Notes: generated by a model not told the origin, from the letters alone. Positions 1 to 8,605 are shown, counted from the first letter of the stretch. The stretch is 64,000 bases of DNA from UBA11740 sp035635855 (GCA_035635855.1 DASQAF010000006.1:186001-250000), one strand, 5' to 3'. Numbers and translations are program-made.

Positions 1-2
1 AG

Positions 3-1472
3 CGTGTGACTTTCAAGGACGTCGCCGGAGTCGAGGAAGCCAAAGAAGAGCTCCAGGAGATTATTGAGTTCCTGAAAGAGCCGCAAAAGTTTCAGAAGCT
101 GGGCGGCCGGATTCCGAAGGGCGTCTTGATGATGGGCCCGCCGGGAACGGGTAAGACTTTGTTGGCCCGCGCAATTGCTGGTGAAGCGAATGTTCCTTTC
201 TTCTCGATTTCGGGTTCGGATTTCGTTGAGATGTTTGTCGGCGTCGGCGCTTCGCGCGTACGCGATTTGTTCGAGCAAGGCAAGAAGAATGCGCCCTGCA
301 TCATTTTCATCGACGAGATTGACGCGGTTGGTCGTCATCGCGGAGCCGGCCTCGGCGGCGGTCATGACGAGCGCGAACAGACGCTGAATCAGTTATTGGT
401 AGAGATGGATGGGTTCGAATCGAACGACGGCGTGATTCTGATCGCCTCGACGAACCGGCCCGACGTTCTGGATCCGGCGCTGCTTCGACCCGGGCGATTT
501 GATCGGCGCGTCGTCGTATCTCGGCCGGATGTGCGCGGCCGCGAAGGCATCCTCAAAGTTCACACGCGCAAGATTCCGCTCGGCGAAGACGTCGATATCA
601 GCGTGATTGCCCGTGGCACACCGGGATTTACCGGCGCGGACCTCGCCAATTTGGTGAACGAGGCGGCGCTCAACGCGGCGCGCTATAACAAGAAGGTCGT
701 GGCCATGTCCGATTTTGAATTGGCCAAAGACAAGGTCCTGATGGGCGCCGAGCGCAAGAGCATGGTGATCTCGAACGAAGAAAAACGCGTCACCGCTTAT
801 CATGAAGCTGGTCACACCCTGGTCGGATTGAAAGTGCCCAACGCCGATCCGGTGCACAAGGTCACAATCATTCCACGCGGCATGGCGCTTGGTGTTACCC
901 AGCAGTTGCCGGAAGGCGATCGGCACAACTATACGCAGGAATACCTGCTGGGCCAGATTTCGATCCTGATGGGTGGAAGAATTGCGGAAGAGACCTTCCT
1001 CGGCAGCATCACCACTGGCGCTTCGAACGACATCGAGCGGGCGACCGAGTTAGCCCGGGCGATGGTTTGCGAATATGGCATGTCAGAGCTTGGGCCGCTG
1101 ACCTTTGGTAAGAAAGAAGAGCAAATCTTTTTGGGTCGAGAGATCGCCCAGCACCGCGACTACTCGGAAGAAACGTCGATTCGCATCGATTCGGAAGTGC
1201 GCAAGATCGTGACCGAGCAATACGAGCGGGCGCGAAAGATTCTCGAGGAAAATCGCGACACCATGATTCGGCTGGCTGAAGCGCTGTTGGAGCATGAATC
1301 GCTGGATGGCGTGCAGATTCGTCGCATCGTCGCGGGCTTGTCGCTTGACGACACTGAAGCAGCGTCAACCACCGGCACGGACGAACAGCCACAGGTGAAA
1401 GAGCCCACCGGCTCGCGGGAACTGAAGCCGATCCTGCCACCGATTACCGGTGGCACACCGGCGCCGGCGTAA
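3..1472 (+). CDS. ftsH: ATP-dependent zinc metalloprotease FtsH (5'-truncated)
   Basis: Membrane-anchored AAA+ protease that extracts and degrades membrane and short-lived cytosolic proteins. The frame is open from the first bases of the window and the GTG at 6 falls inside the conserved VTFKDVAGVEEAKEEL block. The two N-terminal membrane segments and periplasmic domain therefore lie upstream, outside the window. Counted from that GTG: Walker A GPPGTGKT (44-51), Walker B FIDEIDAVGR, the second region of homology (STNRPDVLDPALLRPGRFDRR), zinc site HEAGH (266-270) and the Asp ligand in ASNDIERAT. The short Thr/Pro-rich tail is typical. A strong terminator follows. Identification is secure; only the truncation is due to the window edge. 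Confidence 0.97.
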   Translation, partial: RVTFKDVAGVEEAKEELQEIIEFLKEPQKFQKLGGRIPKGVLMMGPPGTGKTLLARAIAGEANVPFFSISGSDFVEMFVGVGASRVRDLFEQGKKNAPCIIFIDEIDAVGRHRGAGLGGGHDEREQTLNQLLVEMDGFESNDGVILIASTNRPDVLDPALLRPGRFDRRVVVSRPDVRGREGILKVHTRKIPLGEDVDISVIARGTPGFTGADLANLVNEAALNAARYNKKVVAMSDFELAKDKVLMGAERKSMVISNEEKRVTAYHEAGHTLVGLKVPNADPVHKVTIIPRGMALGVTQQLPEGDRHNYTQEYLLGQISILMGGRIAEETFLGSITTGASNDIERATELARAMVCEYGMSELGPLTFGKKEEQIFLGREIAQHRDYSEETSIRIDSEVRKIVTEQYERARKILEENRDTMIRLAEALLEHESLDGVQIRRIVAGLSLDDTEAASTTGTDEQPQVKEPTGSRELKPILPPITGGTPAPA

Positions 1473-1473
1473 A

Positions 1474-1680
1474 CCAAGGCAAAAGGAAAAAGGTAAAAGT
1501 AAAAAAGGCGAGAGTCATGGCTCTCGCCTTTTGTTTTGTTCCAACTTCAGTCTCTATAGCCGCTACCAATGCGGCTAAGCCGTCTGGAGCGCGAAAGGTC
1601 TCCTGACTCCAAGCTCTGAAGTTTACTATCCGGGCGGCGTCTTTACTTTTTCCTTTTTCCTTTTTACTTTTGCCTTGTGG
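1474..1680. repeat. Purine/pyrimidine-rich inverted arms flanking the ftsH-oxidoreductase gap
   Basis: A purine-rich arm (1474-1504, beginning CCAAGGCAAAAGGAAAAAGG) and a pyrimidine-rich arm (about 1641-1680, ending CTTTTGCCTTGTGG) are imperfect inverse complements. They enclose the terminator and about 140 bp of spacer. The right arm runs through the GTG start codon of the next gene. Probably an intergenic repeat of the genome; no function is visible. Confidence 0.5.
1505..1540 (+). terminator. Intrinsic terminator after ftsH
   Basis: A perfect 10-bp stem (AAGGCGAGAG / CTCTCGCCTT, 1505-1514 and 1521-1530) with a 6-nt loop is followed by TTGTTTTGTT. An A-rich run precedes it, so it could work in both directions. 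It lies 33 bp after the ftsH stop. Confidence 0.85.
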
Positions 1681-2894
1681 ATACCGCGGACGTCGTCATC
1701 ATTGGCAGTGGCATTGTCGGATCGAGTGTCGCTTATCACCTGGCGCAAGCTGGCTGCACGAACGTGCTAGTGCTTGAGCGCGAGGCCCATCAGGGCAAAG
1801 GGTCCACCGGCAAGAGCATGGGCGGCGTACGCGCGCAGTTCTCTACGCCGGTCAACATCCAGATGTCGCGATATTCGATCGACTTCTTTTCAAAGTTCGA
1901 TGAAGTCGTCGGTCATCCGGCTGACTATCGCGCGCATGGTTATCTGTTCTGTGCAACGAACGAGAAGCATCTCGCTTACTTGAAAGCGAACCAGGAACGA
2001 CAGAACTCGCTCGGCGTTACTAACGTCGAATGGGTTTCACCTGAAGAGATTGTGGAGATGGTGCCGCAGCTTCGCATGGACGACATTCTGGGCGGCACAT
2101 TTTGTTCGACGGACGGATTCGTCGATCCGCACAGCGTGATGATGGGATTCATGCTGAATGCGCGCGAACGTGGCGCGCGTCTGTGGCTGGATACGCAGGT
2201 GACTGGAATTGAAGTGGAGTGCGGCGACTTGTCGCCGCTTTCAAAAGCGCTGACAAGTCAGCGCACTCCAAAAGAAGTTGCTCGCCGCATCGCTGGCGTC
2301 ATGACCTCCCGCGGCTTCATTTCAACCCGTGTCGTCGTCAACGCCGCCGGGCCCTGGGCAGCGCAAGTAGCAGCGATGGCTGGCGCAGAGTTGCCAGTCG
2401 AGCCTTTGCGCCGTCAGCTTGTGCCCACCGAGCCTTTCGATCAACTGCCGAAGCGCTTTCCCATGGTGATCGACATGTCCACCGGCTTTCACTTTCGCCG
2501 TGAAGGGAAGGGCATCCTGTTGGCCTGGAACGATCCGGAAGAAACGCCGGGCTTCAAGACTGATTTCGATTCGAGTTTCGTGGAAAAAATCCTGACGCAT
2601 GCTGCTTCGCGCGTGCCGGTGCTGGCCGAAGCGGAAGTGAATCCTCGTCGTGCCTGGGCGGGGTTGTACGAGATGACTCCGGACCATCACGCGATCATCG
2701 GCCCCGCGCCGAATGTCGAAGGGTTGTATTTCGTTAACGGCTTCAGCGGCCACGGCGTCATGCACTCGCCGGCTTCAGGCCGCATCACCGCCGATCTGAT
2801 CTTGCAAGGGCACTCTGACTTGATCGACACGACGCAACTCAGTGTCGAGAGGTTTGAGCAAGGGAAGTTGTTGGAAGAGACGGCGGTGCTGTAA
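1677..2894 (+). CDS. FAD-dependent oxidoreductase, DAO family (sarcosine/amino-acid oxidase-like)
   Basis: Flavoenzyme of the D-amino-acid oxidase/sarcosine oxidase beta fold that would oxidise a secondary amine or amino acid; the substrate cannot be told. The ADP-binding motif GSGIVG (10-15) follows an N-terminal beta strand. A GSTGKSMGGVRAQFS block, the VVVNAAGPWA strand and the C-terminal GFSGHGVMHSPASGR FAD-contact block are all present. The GTG at 1677 gives a proper N-terminus directly before the Rossmann strand, but it lies inside a pyrimidine-rich repeat with no clear ribosome site. Residues about 180-198 (CGDLSPLSKALTSQRTP) are encoded by a palindromic repeat inserted in frame in a loop ahead of IAGVMTSRG. 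The family is clear; activity of this copy is not proven. Confidence 0.88.
   Translation: MDTADVVIIGSGIVGSSVAYHLAQAGCTNVLVLEREAHQGKGSTGKSMGGVRAQFSTPVNIQMSRYSIDFFSKFDEVVGHPADYRAHGYLFCATNEKHLAYLKANQERQNSLGVTNVEWVSPEEIVEMVPQLRMDDILGGTFCSTDGFVDPHSVMMGFMLNARERGARLWLDTQVTGIEVECGDLSPLSKALTSQRTPKEVARRIAGVMTSRGFISTRVVVNAAGPWAAQVAAMAGAELPVEPLRRQLVPTEPFDQLPKRFPMVIDMSTGFHFRREGKGILLAWNDPEETPGFKTDFDSSFVEKILTHAASRVPVLAEAEVNPRRAWAGLYEMTPDHHAIIGPAPNVEGLYFVNGFSGHGVMHSPASGRITADLILQGHSDLIDTTQLSVERFEQGKLLEETAVL
2215..2270. repeat. In-frame palindromic repeat, family TGGAGTGCG, copy A
   Basis: A 56-bp element with ends TGGAGTGCG / CGCACTCCA contains a perfect inner hairpin GCGGCGAC-TT-GTCGCCGC. It matches the intergenic copy at 26507-26563 almost base for base. 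Here it lies inside the oxidoreductase gene and is translated without breaking the frame. Confidence 0.85.
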
Positions 2895-2952
2895 AGAATG
2901 TCCGAGAGTCAGGAACGAGTTGGGGCTCCTGCATCCCGTACGCTGCGCCCTG

Positions 2953-3204
2953 TCACGGTTGATAACCGCCGGCCTTCCACTGCTCGAAATCGGTGTCGAA
3001 CGCTTTTATTTTATCACCCGGCCAACCGCCCGGCGGCATACTCTTTGTGTCGATCGCGTCCTTGATGGCGTCGTAATTGGTTTGCACATCGTCTCGGCTC
3101 CACAGATCCAGAGTGAAACCACCGGTGTGGTCGGGATTGATCATTGCACCTCTTTCCGACTGACTAAAGTACGGTTTTATTTTGCCTTCGAAACTTGTTG
3201 CCAT
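2953..3204 (-). CDS. Small conserved protein, cytochrome-c-like fold remnant, 83 aa
   Basis: A soluble 83-residue protein with no signal peptide and no CxxCH. The pattern is F-x-x-x-I-x-P-x-F, a middle LWSRDDVQTNYDAIKDAID segment, then MPPGGWPGDKI and a final FEQWKAGGYQP. The end resembles the axial-Met region of small cytochrome-c-like domains (MPPGG.W....V..F..W...G). The protein at 5025-5291 is a paralogue sharing MP.GG.PWPDEKV...W. The ATG has a strong AGGAGG six bases upstream. It is the last gene of the minus-strand run. Function unknown. Confidence 0.75.
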   Translation of the reverse strand: MATSFEGKIKPYFSQSERGAMINPDHTGGFTLDLWSRDDVQTNYDAIKDAIDTKSMPPGGWPGDKIKAFDTDFEQWKAGGYQP

Positions 3205-3302
3205 GTTTGCCTCCTGACAGATTTTGGACTACTGGTTAAGTGGCCTGGGTCACGAAACGGCGTTTTGCTTCGCCGCCTCGGTATCGCATCGCTGGATCAT
3301 CA

Positions 3303-3316
3303 CGCAACCATGGTTG
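3303..3316. other. 14-bp perfect palindrome between two minus-strand genes
   Basis: GCAACCATGGTTGC is a perfect palindrome in the 170-bp gap between the start of the 83-residue gene and the stop of the cytochrome-like gene. Operator or chance; nothing else supports a role. Confidence 0.25.
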
Positions 3317-3374
3317 CTCTAAAGAAAACTCCAGACAGCGGCGCCCAGACAGATCAATTGGTCTTCCTTTACCC

Positions 3375-4919
3375 TCATCGCTTTGGCGTCGCTCTTTTCA
3401 CGCCGGCCTTGAAGAAGAGCGTGCTGTAGTCGGTCCACCATCCTTTTTTCTCGGGATGATTCACAAACGTCGGAGTTACCGCCGAGATCCTGTGGCAGGC
3501 GATACAACTGGATTTTCCCAGGTCATCGGCAGGGAACTGCTTCTCCTGACCCTGGTCATTGGCAAGGCCAGGTGAAAGCCCTCCCGCTCCACCGCTATTC
3601 TTTAGCTGCTGATAGGTTTCCATGGCGGTATTGGCCAGCACTCTTGGTCTGGGCTGTCCCGATGGCAGCACCTTCTGCATTTTGGGATCCGGCTTGGCCG
3701 GTTCGCGCGGCCATTGCACACTGATCAGATCATAGTTTCTCCAAACTGAGTGGGGAAACCTCGCCGCGATCAGTTTGTGCATTGCATCGTTGATTTCGTG
3801 GGCCTGAAGATCGTCAGAAGATGCCTGCTTCACGCGAAAAACCTGCACGGGTTTGTTCGTCGCTATGCGATAAGGTGGCGCCGCGGAGTTGGGTTTGTAA
3901 TTAGGATCTTTCTTGAACAATTCAGGATTGAAGAAGTTCCATTGCCTGCCCTCGCCGGAATCGCCCTGCACTGGAGCGTTGTCTTTATGTTCGAACGTAG
4001 CCCAGACCCACTGTGGAGATTTAGGCGTCTTCTTGATGATGTGCAACCCTACCAGGGCAACATCTTGATCCTTCCAGCCTTTGGTTGTGGGATCGTAAAC
4101 CTTCGCATGGGCTACTTTGTAATTCTCTTCAAAGTAGGCGCGACGAGCTTCGGGAATAATTCGCCAAGCGGCCTTGACCTCCATCGCGCCGACATCCCCG
4201 AAGTCGCTCTTCTGCGAAGGCAACTCGATTCCCGGACCTGTAGTCACCGCTTTCCAGATTCCTTCCTGGTGCCACAAGTCGTTCCTCAGAATGTATTGAA
4301 ACTCGTCCTTGTTGACTCGGATCTCATAGCGCACCACGTTACCGGCCTCGTCAGTCAACCAATTATGATCCGATTGCAGATCATATTTTAGAAAAGTGTC
4401 CTTGATGACCGCGCTGTTGAGTTGCAGCTCGTGGGCCCCACTCGCGCCCCACGGCGTCGGTTGCTTGTCGCCGAATACATCGAAAGCACTCTTGTAGGTT
4501 TGCCAAACCACATCAGAATATTCGCGCGGCTCGCCGAAGGGCTTGCCGGGGTCAGGTTCGCCGGCGGATTTGGCGGGCCAATTCAAAGCAACGAAGAGCT
4601 GCCAACCAAAACAATCAAAGCATGGTTGACAACACCCGTTCGGATTCGGGCATTCTGAAACCCCTACACACGCGGTATTGTTCTGAAGACTGACATCGAC
4701 AGGCAAAACGTTGGGGTCGAGCACTGGAGCAGGCGGGCCGAACGCCTGGACACATCCACATAACTTCGCAAAATCTTCCTCCAGTAAGCTGATCGCGTTA
4801 GGACTCGCCGGGACACTCCGCGGCTCGATAACCGCCGAACGTGGCCCACCCCACCTTCCTGATATGGCGAGAAAAGCAAAGGCGATGGCGAAAGCAATTG
4901 TGGTCGCTGAGGTTTTCAT
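3375..4919 (-). CDS. Secreted mono-haem c-type cytochrome-like protein, 514 aa
   Basis: Exported protein (signal peptide in residues 1-29: MKTSATTIAFAIAFAFLAIS then a Gly/Arg-rich stretch) with a single c-type haem site CIACH at 472-476 near the C-terminus. The N-terminal region is rich in cysteines (CGCVQ, CVGVSEC, GCCQPCFDC) and is followed by GWQLFVALNWPA, a motif I know from uncharacterised cytochrome-associated proteins. The middle is beta-rich and unrecognised. The ATG has AGGAGA upstream. The gene lies between the two paralogous small proteins and may act with them in periplasmic electron transfer; that is inference. Confidence 0.78.
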   Translation of the reverse strand: MKTSATTIAFAIAFAFLAISGRWGGPRSAVIEPRSVPASPNAISLLEEDFAKLCGCVQAFGPPAPVLDPNVLPVDVSLQNNTACVGVSECPNPNGCCQPCFDCFGWQLFVALNWPAKSAGEPDPGKPFGEPREYSDVVWQTYKSAFDVFGDKQPTPWGASGAHELQLNSAVIKDTFLKYDLQSDHNWLTDEAGNVVRYEIRVNKDEFQYILRNDLWHQEGIWKAVTTGPGIELPSQKSDFGDVGAMEVKAAWRIIPEARRAYFEENYKVAHAKVYDPTTKGWKDQDVALVGLHIIKKTPKSPQWVWATFEHKDNAPVQGDSGEGRQWNFFNPELFKKDPNYKPNSAAPPYRIATNKPVQVFRVKQASSDDLQAHEINDAMHKLIAARFPHSVWRNYDLISVQWPREPAKPDPKMQKVLPSGQPRPRVLANTAMETYQQLKNSGGAGGLSPGLANDQGQEKQFPADDLGKSSCIACHRISAVTPTFVNHPEKKGWWTDYSTLFFKAGVKRATPKR

Positions 4920-5024
4920 AGCTTCTCCTATTCCGCAGTTTTCTGCTCGGTAGATGGACTGCCAGCACCGGTTGTGCCGTCAATCAATTGAGGGCTCACG
5001 GACGACCCGAATTACTAATCGAGG

Positions 5025-5291
5025 TCATCGACAGGGCGGACCGGGATCAGTCTGCGTTTTTGGACAACAGTCAGCTATCCAGTCTTCAAACATCTTAACT
5101 TTTTCGTCTGGCCAGGGCGGACCACCCTTGGGCATGGTATGGTTCTTGACCCTTGTCTTGATATCGTCCTTAAACTCCTTGACCGACTCATAATTGCTCA
5201 GGTCCAGTCTCCCCCTGGCCCGCATACACCCAACGTCCAGTTGAGTGAAAAAATCCTTGATGTCGTCATCCCAAGTGATTCGTTGTGCCAT
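5025..5291 (-). CDS. Small conserved protein, paralogue of the 2953-3204 product, 88 aa
   Basis: I start at the MAQRITWDDD methionine (5291) rather than an upstream in-frame one, because AGGAGG sits seven bases before it. The layout matches the 83-residue paralogue: a W-D-D-x-I-x-x-F-F start, LDLSNYESVKEFKDDI in the middle, MPKGGPPWPDEKVKMFEDWI at the end. No CxxCH and no signal peptide; a short Cys/Pro tail follows. It lies upstream of the cytochrome-like gene on the same strand (gap about 105 bp), so the pair of small proteins brackets it. Function unknown. Confidence 0.75.
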   Translation of the reverse strand: MAQRITWDDDIKDFFTQLDVGCMRARGRLDLSNYESVKEFKDDIKTRVKNHTMPKGGPPWPDEKVKMFEDWIADCCPKTQTDPGPPCR

Positions 5292-5449
5292 AAGTAACCT
5301 CCTGTTAGTAGGCGCGCCCATGGAAAGGCCAAGGATGATTCTTACTCAGCGCTTGCCAGTTCGCCAATAATCTGATCTTCGCTCTTCACTGCGACCCGGA
5401 TTTCGCCGACGGACTTCACTTAGGTCGGCGTTCTTCATCTGAACAATCA

Positions 5450-6049
5450 TTACTTCGTGGAGTCCCCGTACAAAAGCATCTGCGGCAGATCCTGGAGCGT
5501 CGCTTTACCTTTTGGAAAAGTAATTTGCCAGACGCGATCGAAGACTTTGCCATCCCACTTCGGCGGACTTGAAACTCCCAGAGCCTTGGCGAGCTCGGGA
5601 ATTTCTCCATGATGCCAGCAGACTAGAACGACCTTGCCGGGGTAATCGTTGAGAATTGCGTTGACCATCTTCTTAATGTCAGGCTCCTTGTCTGCAAAGC
5701 CATCGTTGATCGGTAGATTCAAAGCAGTGCCCAGTGGGGTGACGGTCTCCACGGGGCGATTGCTGTTTTTCGATCGCTGCGTGGCGAAAATGTAGTTCGG
5801 AGTGGGAAACCGCGGCGCCTTGCCTTTGATCGGAGTCTCTCGGTAGTGGCCGTGGAATTCCACCGCTTTGTAATGCAGCCCGCAGCTCAACTGCGGCAGC
5901 GCCGGAATGAACAGCGTCGGCAAAGCAGCGGCGCGTGCGGAACCTTGGATGGACAAATGCCGTCCACCGTCATCGTCCTTCTTTGGATCGCCTAACTTCT
6001 CGCCATGGCGAATAATCAAAACCTGACCTGGTGCGGTGTTGGTGCTCAT
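5450..6049 (-). CDS. Histidine phosphatase superfamily protein, 199 aa
   Basis: Phosphoglycerate-mutase-like fold. The catalytic RHG motif is LIIRHGEK (R14-H15-G16), and the second catalytic His is in VLVCWHHGEIPELA. The GGRHLSIQGSARAAALP segment fits the usual LT..G..QA. helix, and ATQRSKNSNRPVET takes the place of the typical S...R..QT block. No signal peptide, so cytosolic. Length is ordinary for the superfamily. The ATG has GAGG five bases upstream. The substrate (phosphoprotein or small phosphoester) cannot be told. Confidence 0.85.
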   Translation of the reverse strand: MSTNTAPGQVLIIRHGEKLGDPKKDDDGGRHLSIQGSARAAALPTLFIPALPQLSCGLHYKAVEFHGHYRETPIKGKAPRFPTPNYIFATQRSKNSNRPVETVTPLGTALNLPINDGFADKEPDIKKMVNAILNDYPGKVVLVCWHHGEIPELAKALGVSSPPKWDGKVFDRVWQITFPKGKATLQDLPQMLLYGDSTK

Positions 6050-6113
6050 TGCGCCTCACTTTCGCTAATTAGATTTGAGTCTAAGACATGACTGCCCTTG
6101 CATCGATTGCGCT

Positions 6114-6353
6114 TCACTTATTCTCAGGAAACTTGAAACCGATGTAGGTGCCGGAACTGATGCCCATTAGTCCGAGTAACGTCGCACTGAACTCCGGCAT
6201 GGTCAGATTGTTGTAGACCGATGAGATAAACATAATTCCCAGCACGATCGTCCAGGCGAAAATCTGAAAACGATGAAAACTATATCCAGATGAATCAGAA
6301 AGAATGTCGCGCAGAAAACCCTGTGAAACTCCAGCCGCGGCCGACGGCGTCAA
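6114..6353 (-). pseudogene. C-terminal membrane segment of the 6295-7362 protein, in the +1 frame
   Basis: This frame encodes TPSAAAGVSQGFLRDILSD, then two membrane helices (FAWTIVLGIMFISSVY and ATLLGLMGISSGTYIGF). It begins inside the upstream gene, has only a TTG with no ribosome site, and looks like the natural continuation of that gene after a one-base shift. LLGLMGIS(S/A)GT also occurs at the end of the membrane segment of the upstream frame, so the intact protein would carry two copies of this hairpin. Best read as the second half of one gene split by a frameshift (mutation, sequencing error or programmed). Confidence 0.6.
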
Positions 6354-7362
6354 GGTTTTGGATTTGCTGAGTAATCTGCGCCAGCCGCGCGCGATTGTCC
6401 TGTAGCTGTTTGTTCAAGCTGTCGCGGTTGGCGGTGTCTTCAGGCGTCAAACTGTTTCGGGAGTTCAGTCCGTTTACTTGCGATTGAAGATCCGGAATGC
6501 TCTGTTCAAGCGATTGCTTTTCTCCCGTAAGAGACTGTAGCTGGTCATCCCGGGCGTTCAGCTTTCCGGAATCGATCAGGGCTTCGCCCAGAGCCGTGCC
6601 GGCGCTGATTCCCATCAATCCAAGCAGAGACGGCGTGATCGTATCGAGCGCGTCGGTAATCAACCAGATGACCACGTAAGACGCGTAGATTAGAAGAAAC
6701 CAGAAGGACATCTGCGCCCGGCCCAGGTTATAGGGCCTCAGCTTTCCCGGCACCGGACATGCTCCCGGCTCGCGGATCAAATTCGTGGTTCGCGCCAGCC
6801 AGAGAAACAGAATCAAGGTGACGAGCACGACGACCACCGAGATCACGCCATACACGGGTGAAACAATGGTGAGCGGGAGCGGTTTGCTTTCATTGAACAC
6901 GCTGTCGAATGGCGATTGATTCTCCAGTCCCACGCTAAAAGTCACAGGACGGTGCGTGCCCTTTGGAGTCCCCAGCAGATCGGTCCAGACCTCCTTGTTT
7001 TCCGGCGTGATCTCCAAATGAAAATGAAGGCGGTTCTTGTCCGGATGAATCTCTTCCGGATAAGTACCGCGGATCGCCCGGCCATTGATGAAAGGAACAA
7101 GTTTGGTGGGATCGTTCGTGGTTGCCCATTCGGGAAAGTGATCTATTTCAACCCGGATTATGTCGTCGAGTTCCAGGTGTCCCTCAACCGCTCTAACTTT
7201 GGGTGCCTGCGCCGTAACAGGTGTCGGAGAGTTGGTTGGTGAAGGCGAAGGCAGTGGGGAGGGTGTAGGCGTCGATGATCCGGTTTGCGCGCCGGCCGGT
7301 GTAAAGGCAAGGAGGCCCAGCAACACGACACTGAAGATCATGGGGCGATGGATTCGTTTCAT
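6295..7362 (-). CDS. Membrane-anchored protein with coiled coil, frameshifted near its 3' end
   Basis: The start is ATG 7362 (MKRIHRPMIFSVVLLGLLAFTPAGA, a signal peptide); the longer reading from TTG 7383 adds nothing likely. In order: Pro/Thr/Ser linker, a beta-rich extracytoplasmic domain, a helix VVLVTLILFLWLA, a cytosolic segment, a second membrane segment ending LLGLMGISAGT, then a coiled coil (QLQSLTGEKQSLEQSIP... to IQNL). After IQNL the frame runs into a short non-homologous tail and stops, while the adjacent frame continues with a second membrane hairpin of the same kind. Function unknown; the domain order suggests a surface sensor or scaffold. Confidence 0.65.
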   Translation of the reverse strand: MKRIHRPMIFSVVLLGLLAFTPAGAQTGSSTPTPSPLPSPSPTNSPTPVTAQAPKVRAVEGHLELDDIIRVEIDHFPEWATTNDPTKLVPFINGRAIRGTYPEEIHPDKNRLHFHLEITPENKEVWTDLLGTPKGTHRPVTFSVGLENQSPFDSVFNESKPLPLTIVSPVYGVISVVVVLVTLILFLWLARTTNLIREPGACPVPGKLRPYNLGRAQMSFWFLLIYASYVVIWLITDALDTITPSLLGLMGISAGTALGEALIDSGKLNARDDQLQSLTGEKQSLEQSIPDLQSQVNGLNSRNSLTPEDTANRDSLNKQLQDNRARLAQITQQIQNLDAVGRGWSFTGFSARHSF

Positions 7363-7419
7363 GGCTAGTTCAAGCGGAAACAAGGTGTGGGTCCAAAAAA
7401 TAATGCCGAGATTTCGGCG

Positions 7420-8583
7420 CTAGCTTCGATCAACTCCAGCAACCGCGAGGAACCTGACGTCAATAGACTTCGACCCGGATCTTTCCTGAAGCTTGAGCGA
7501 TGCGCCTTGTCGGCCTGATAACACCGCCTGGATCTCGGCGATCACCGACAGCGCGATTTCTTCCGGAGTGTGTGCGTCGAGGTCTAATCCCGCCGGATAG
7601 TAGAACGAGGCCCTGAGGTTCACTCGCGATCTATTACGGGCCGCCATTTTGGCCAGAATGTTTTCAGTGCGCGTGACGTTCCCGATGATCCCGACGTAGG
7701 GCAAATCGAATTGAGCCAGAGCCGCAACCGCCGCGGCGTCCTGGCGCCAGTTATGAGTCATCACCACCGCAACGGTCCAGGGATCCGGATGCAGCAAATC
7801 CAAATACGAATCGGGTTGAGTCAGCAAAACCTGGTCAGCCAGGGGAAGTCGTTCACGATCAGCGTACGCCGGCCGATGATCGATTACCGTAACATTCCAG
7901 CCGAGCCTCTTGGCGCCCTCAACGACTGGCCGTGCGTCGTCGCCCGCGCCAATGATTACCAGCGAAGTCGGCGGAGGGATGTATTCCAGCAGCAGCTCGG
8001 CCCGGCCGGCCACGCACGTGCGACTCTGATACCGGTTTGGCTTTTCATGTGACTCTGACAACAGGTCCGCAGTCCGTGACATCACGGCCGCCTGGATCGG
8101 GACCGAATCAATTTGCGAAAAGATTTCGCCGGACGTGTCTATAGCGATTTGCCCGCCCAATTGCTGGTCGTCTTTGTTAATGATTGTGGCCAGCAAAACC
8201 GGCCGGCGCGCACTCAAACGCTCATTGATCCATGCGCACACGTTTGCGCTCCGGGAATCCCAGCGCTGCAGCAATACCGAAACCAACCCGCCGCAACCCG
8301 TGGCCGTTCCCCAGATCAGGTCACTGGCGGACCGCGAATCATAGTCGACGCGCTTAGCGCGACAATCCGCACTCATTCGACCCGCGTCGGCGGCGATACC
8401 TTCTTCCAGGCAGCCACCGCTGACCGTGCCAAAGATCTTCCGGCCTTTCTTCAGGAGCAGACGCGCGCCCGCGCGACGATAGGCATGACCTTCTGTGTGC
8501 ACGACCACGGCCAGCACGTAATTCTCGGACCATGCATTCGGATTCGCCCGGCTGAACTGGATTAGATCGTAAAGGTCTTTCAT
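7420..8583 (-). CDS. xdhC: XdhC/CoxI family molybdenum-cofactor chaperone
   Basis: XdhC proteins bind molybdenum cofactor, help its sulfuration and load it into xanthine dehydrogenase-family enzymes. Visible are the N-terminal XdhC domain (VVVHTEGHAYRRAGARLLL, GTVSGGCLEEGI) and a C-terminal Rossmann domain (SLVIIGAGDDARPVVEGA ... VTVIDHRP, VVMTHNWRQDAAA, VGIIGNVTR). Length (387 aa) is normal for the two-domain form. It starts 22 bp after the dehydrogenase stop on the same strand, so the two are surely co-transcribed. Confidence 0.93.
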   Translation of the reverse strand: MKDLYDLIQFSRANPNAWSENYVLAVVVHTEGHAYRRAGARLLLKKGRKIFGTVSGGCLEEGIAADAGRMSADCRAKRVDYDSRSASDLIWGTATGCGGLVSVLLQRWDSRSANVCAWINERLSARRPVLLATIINKDDQQLGGQIAIDTSGEIFSQIDSVPIQAAVMSRTADLLSESHEKPNRYQSRTCVAGRAELLLEYIPPPTSLVIIGAGDDARPVVEGAKRLGWNVTVIDHRPAYADRERLPLADQVLLTQPDSYLDLLHPDPWTVAVVMTHNWRQDAAAVAALAQFDLPYVGIIGNVTRTENILAKMAARNRSRVNLRASFYYPAGLDLDAHTPEEIALSVIAEIQAVLSGRQGASLKLQERSGSKSIDVRFLAVAGVDRS

Positions 8584-8605
8584 GACTTTCGGCGCCGCGA
8601 ACTAA

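Noticed and set aside
2842..3429. 195-codon plus-strand frame across two minus-strand genes
   Set aside because: It runs opposite to the small protein and the cytochrome-like gene, both of which have ribosome sites and motifs.
6114..6353. 79-codon frame as an independent gene
   Set aside because: TTG start without ribosome site, inside the end of another gene; its sequence reads as the continuation of that gene after a frameshift.
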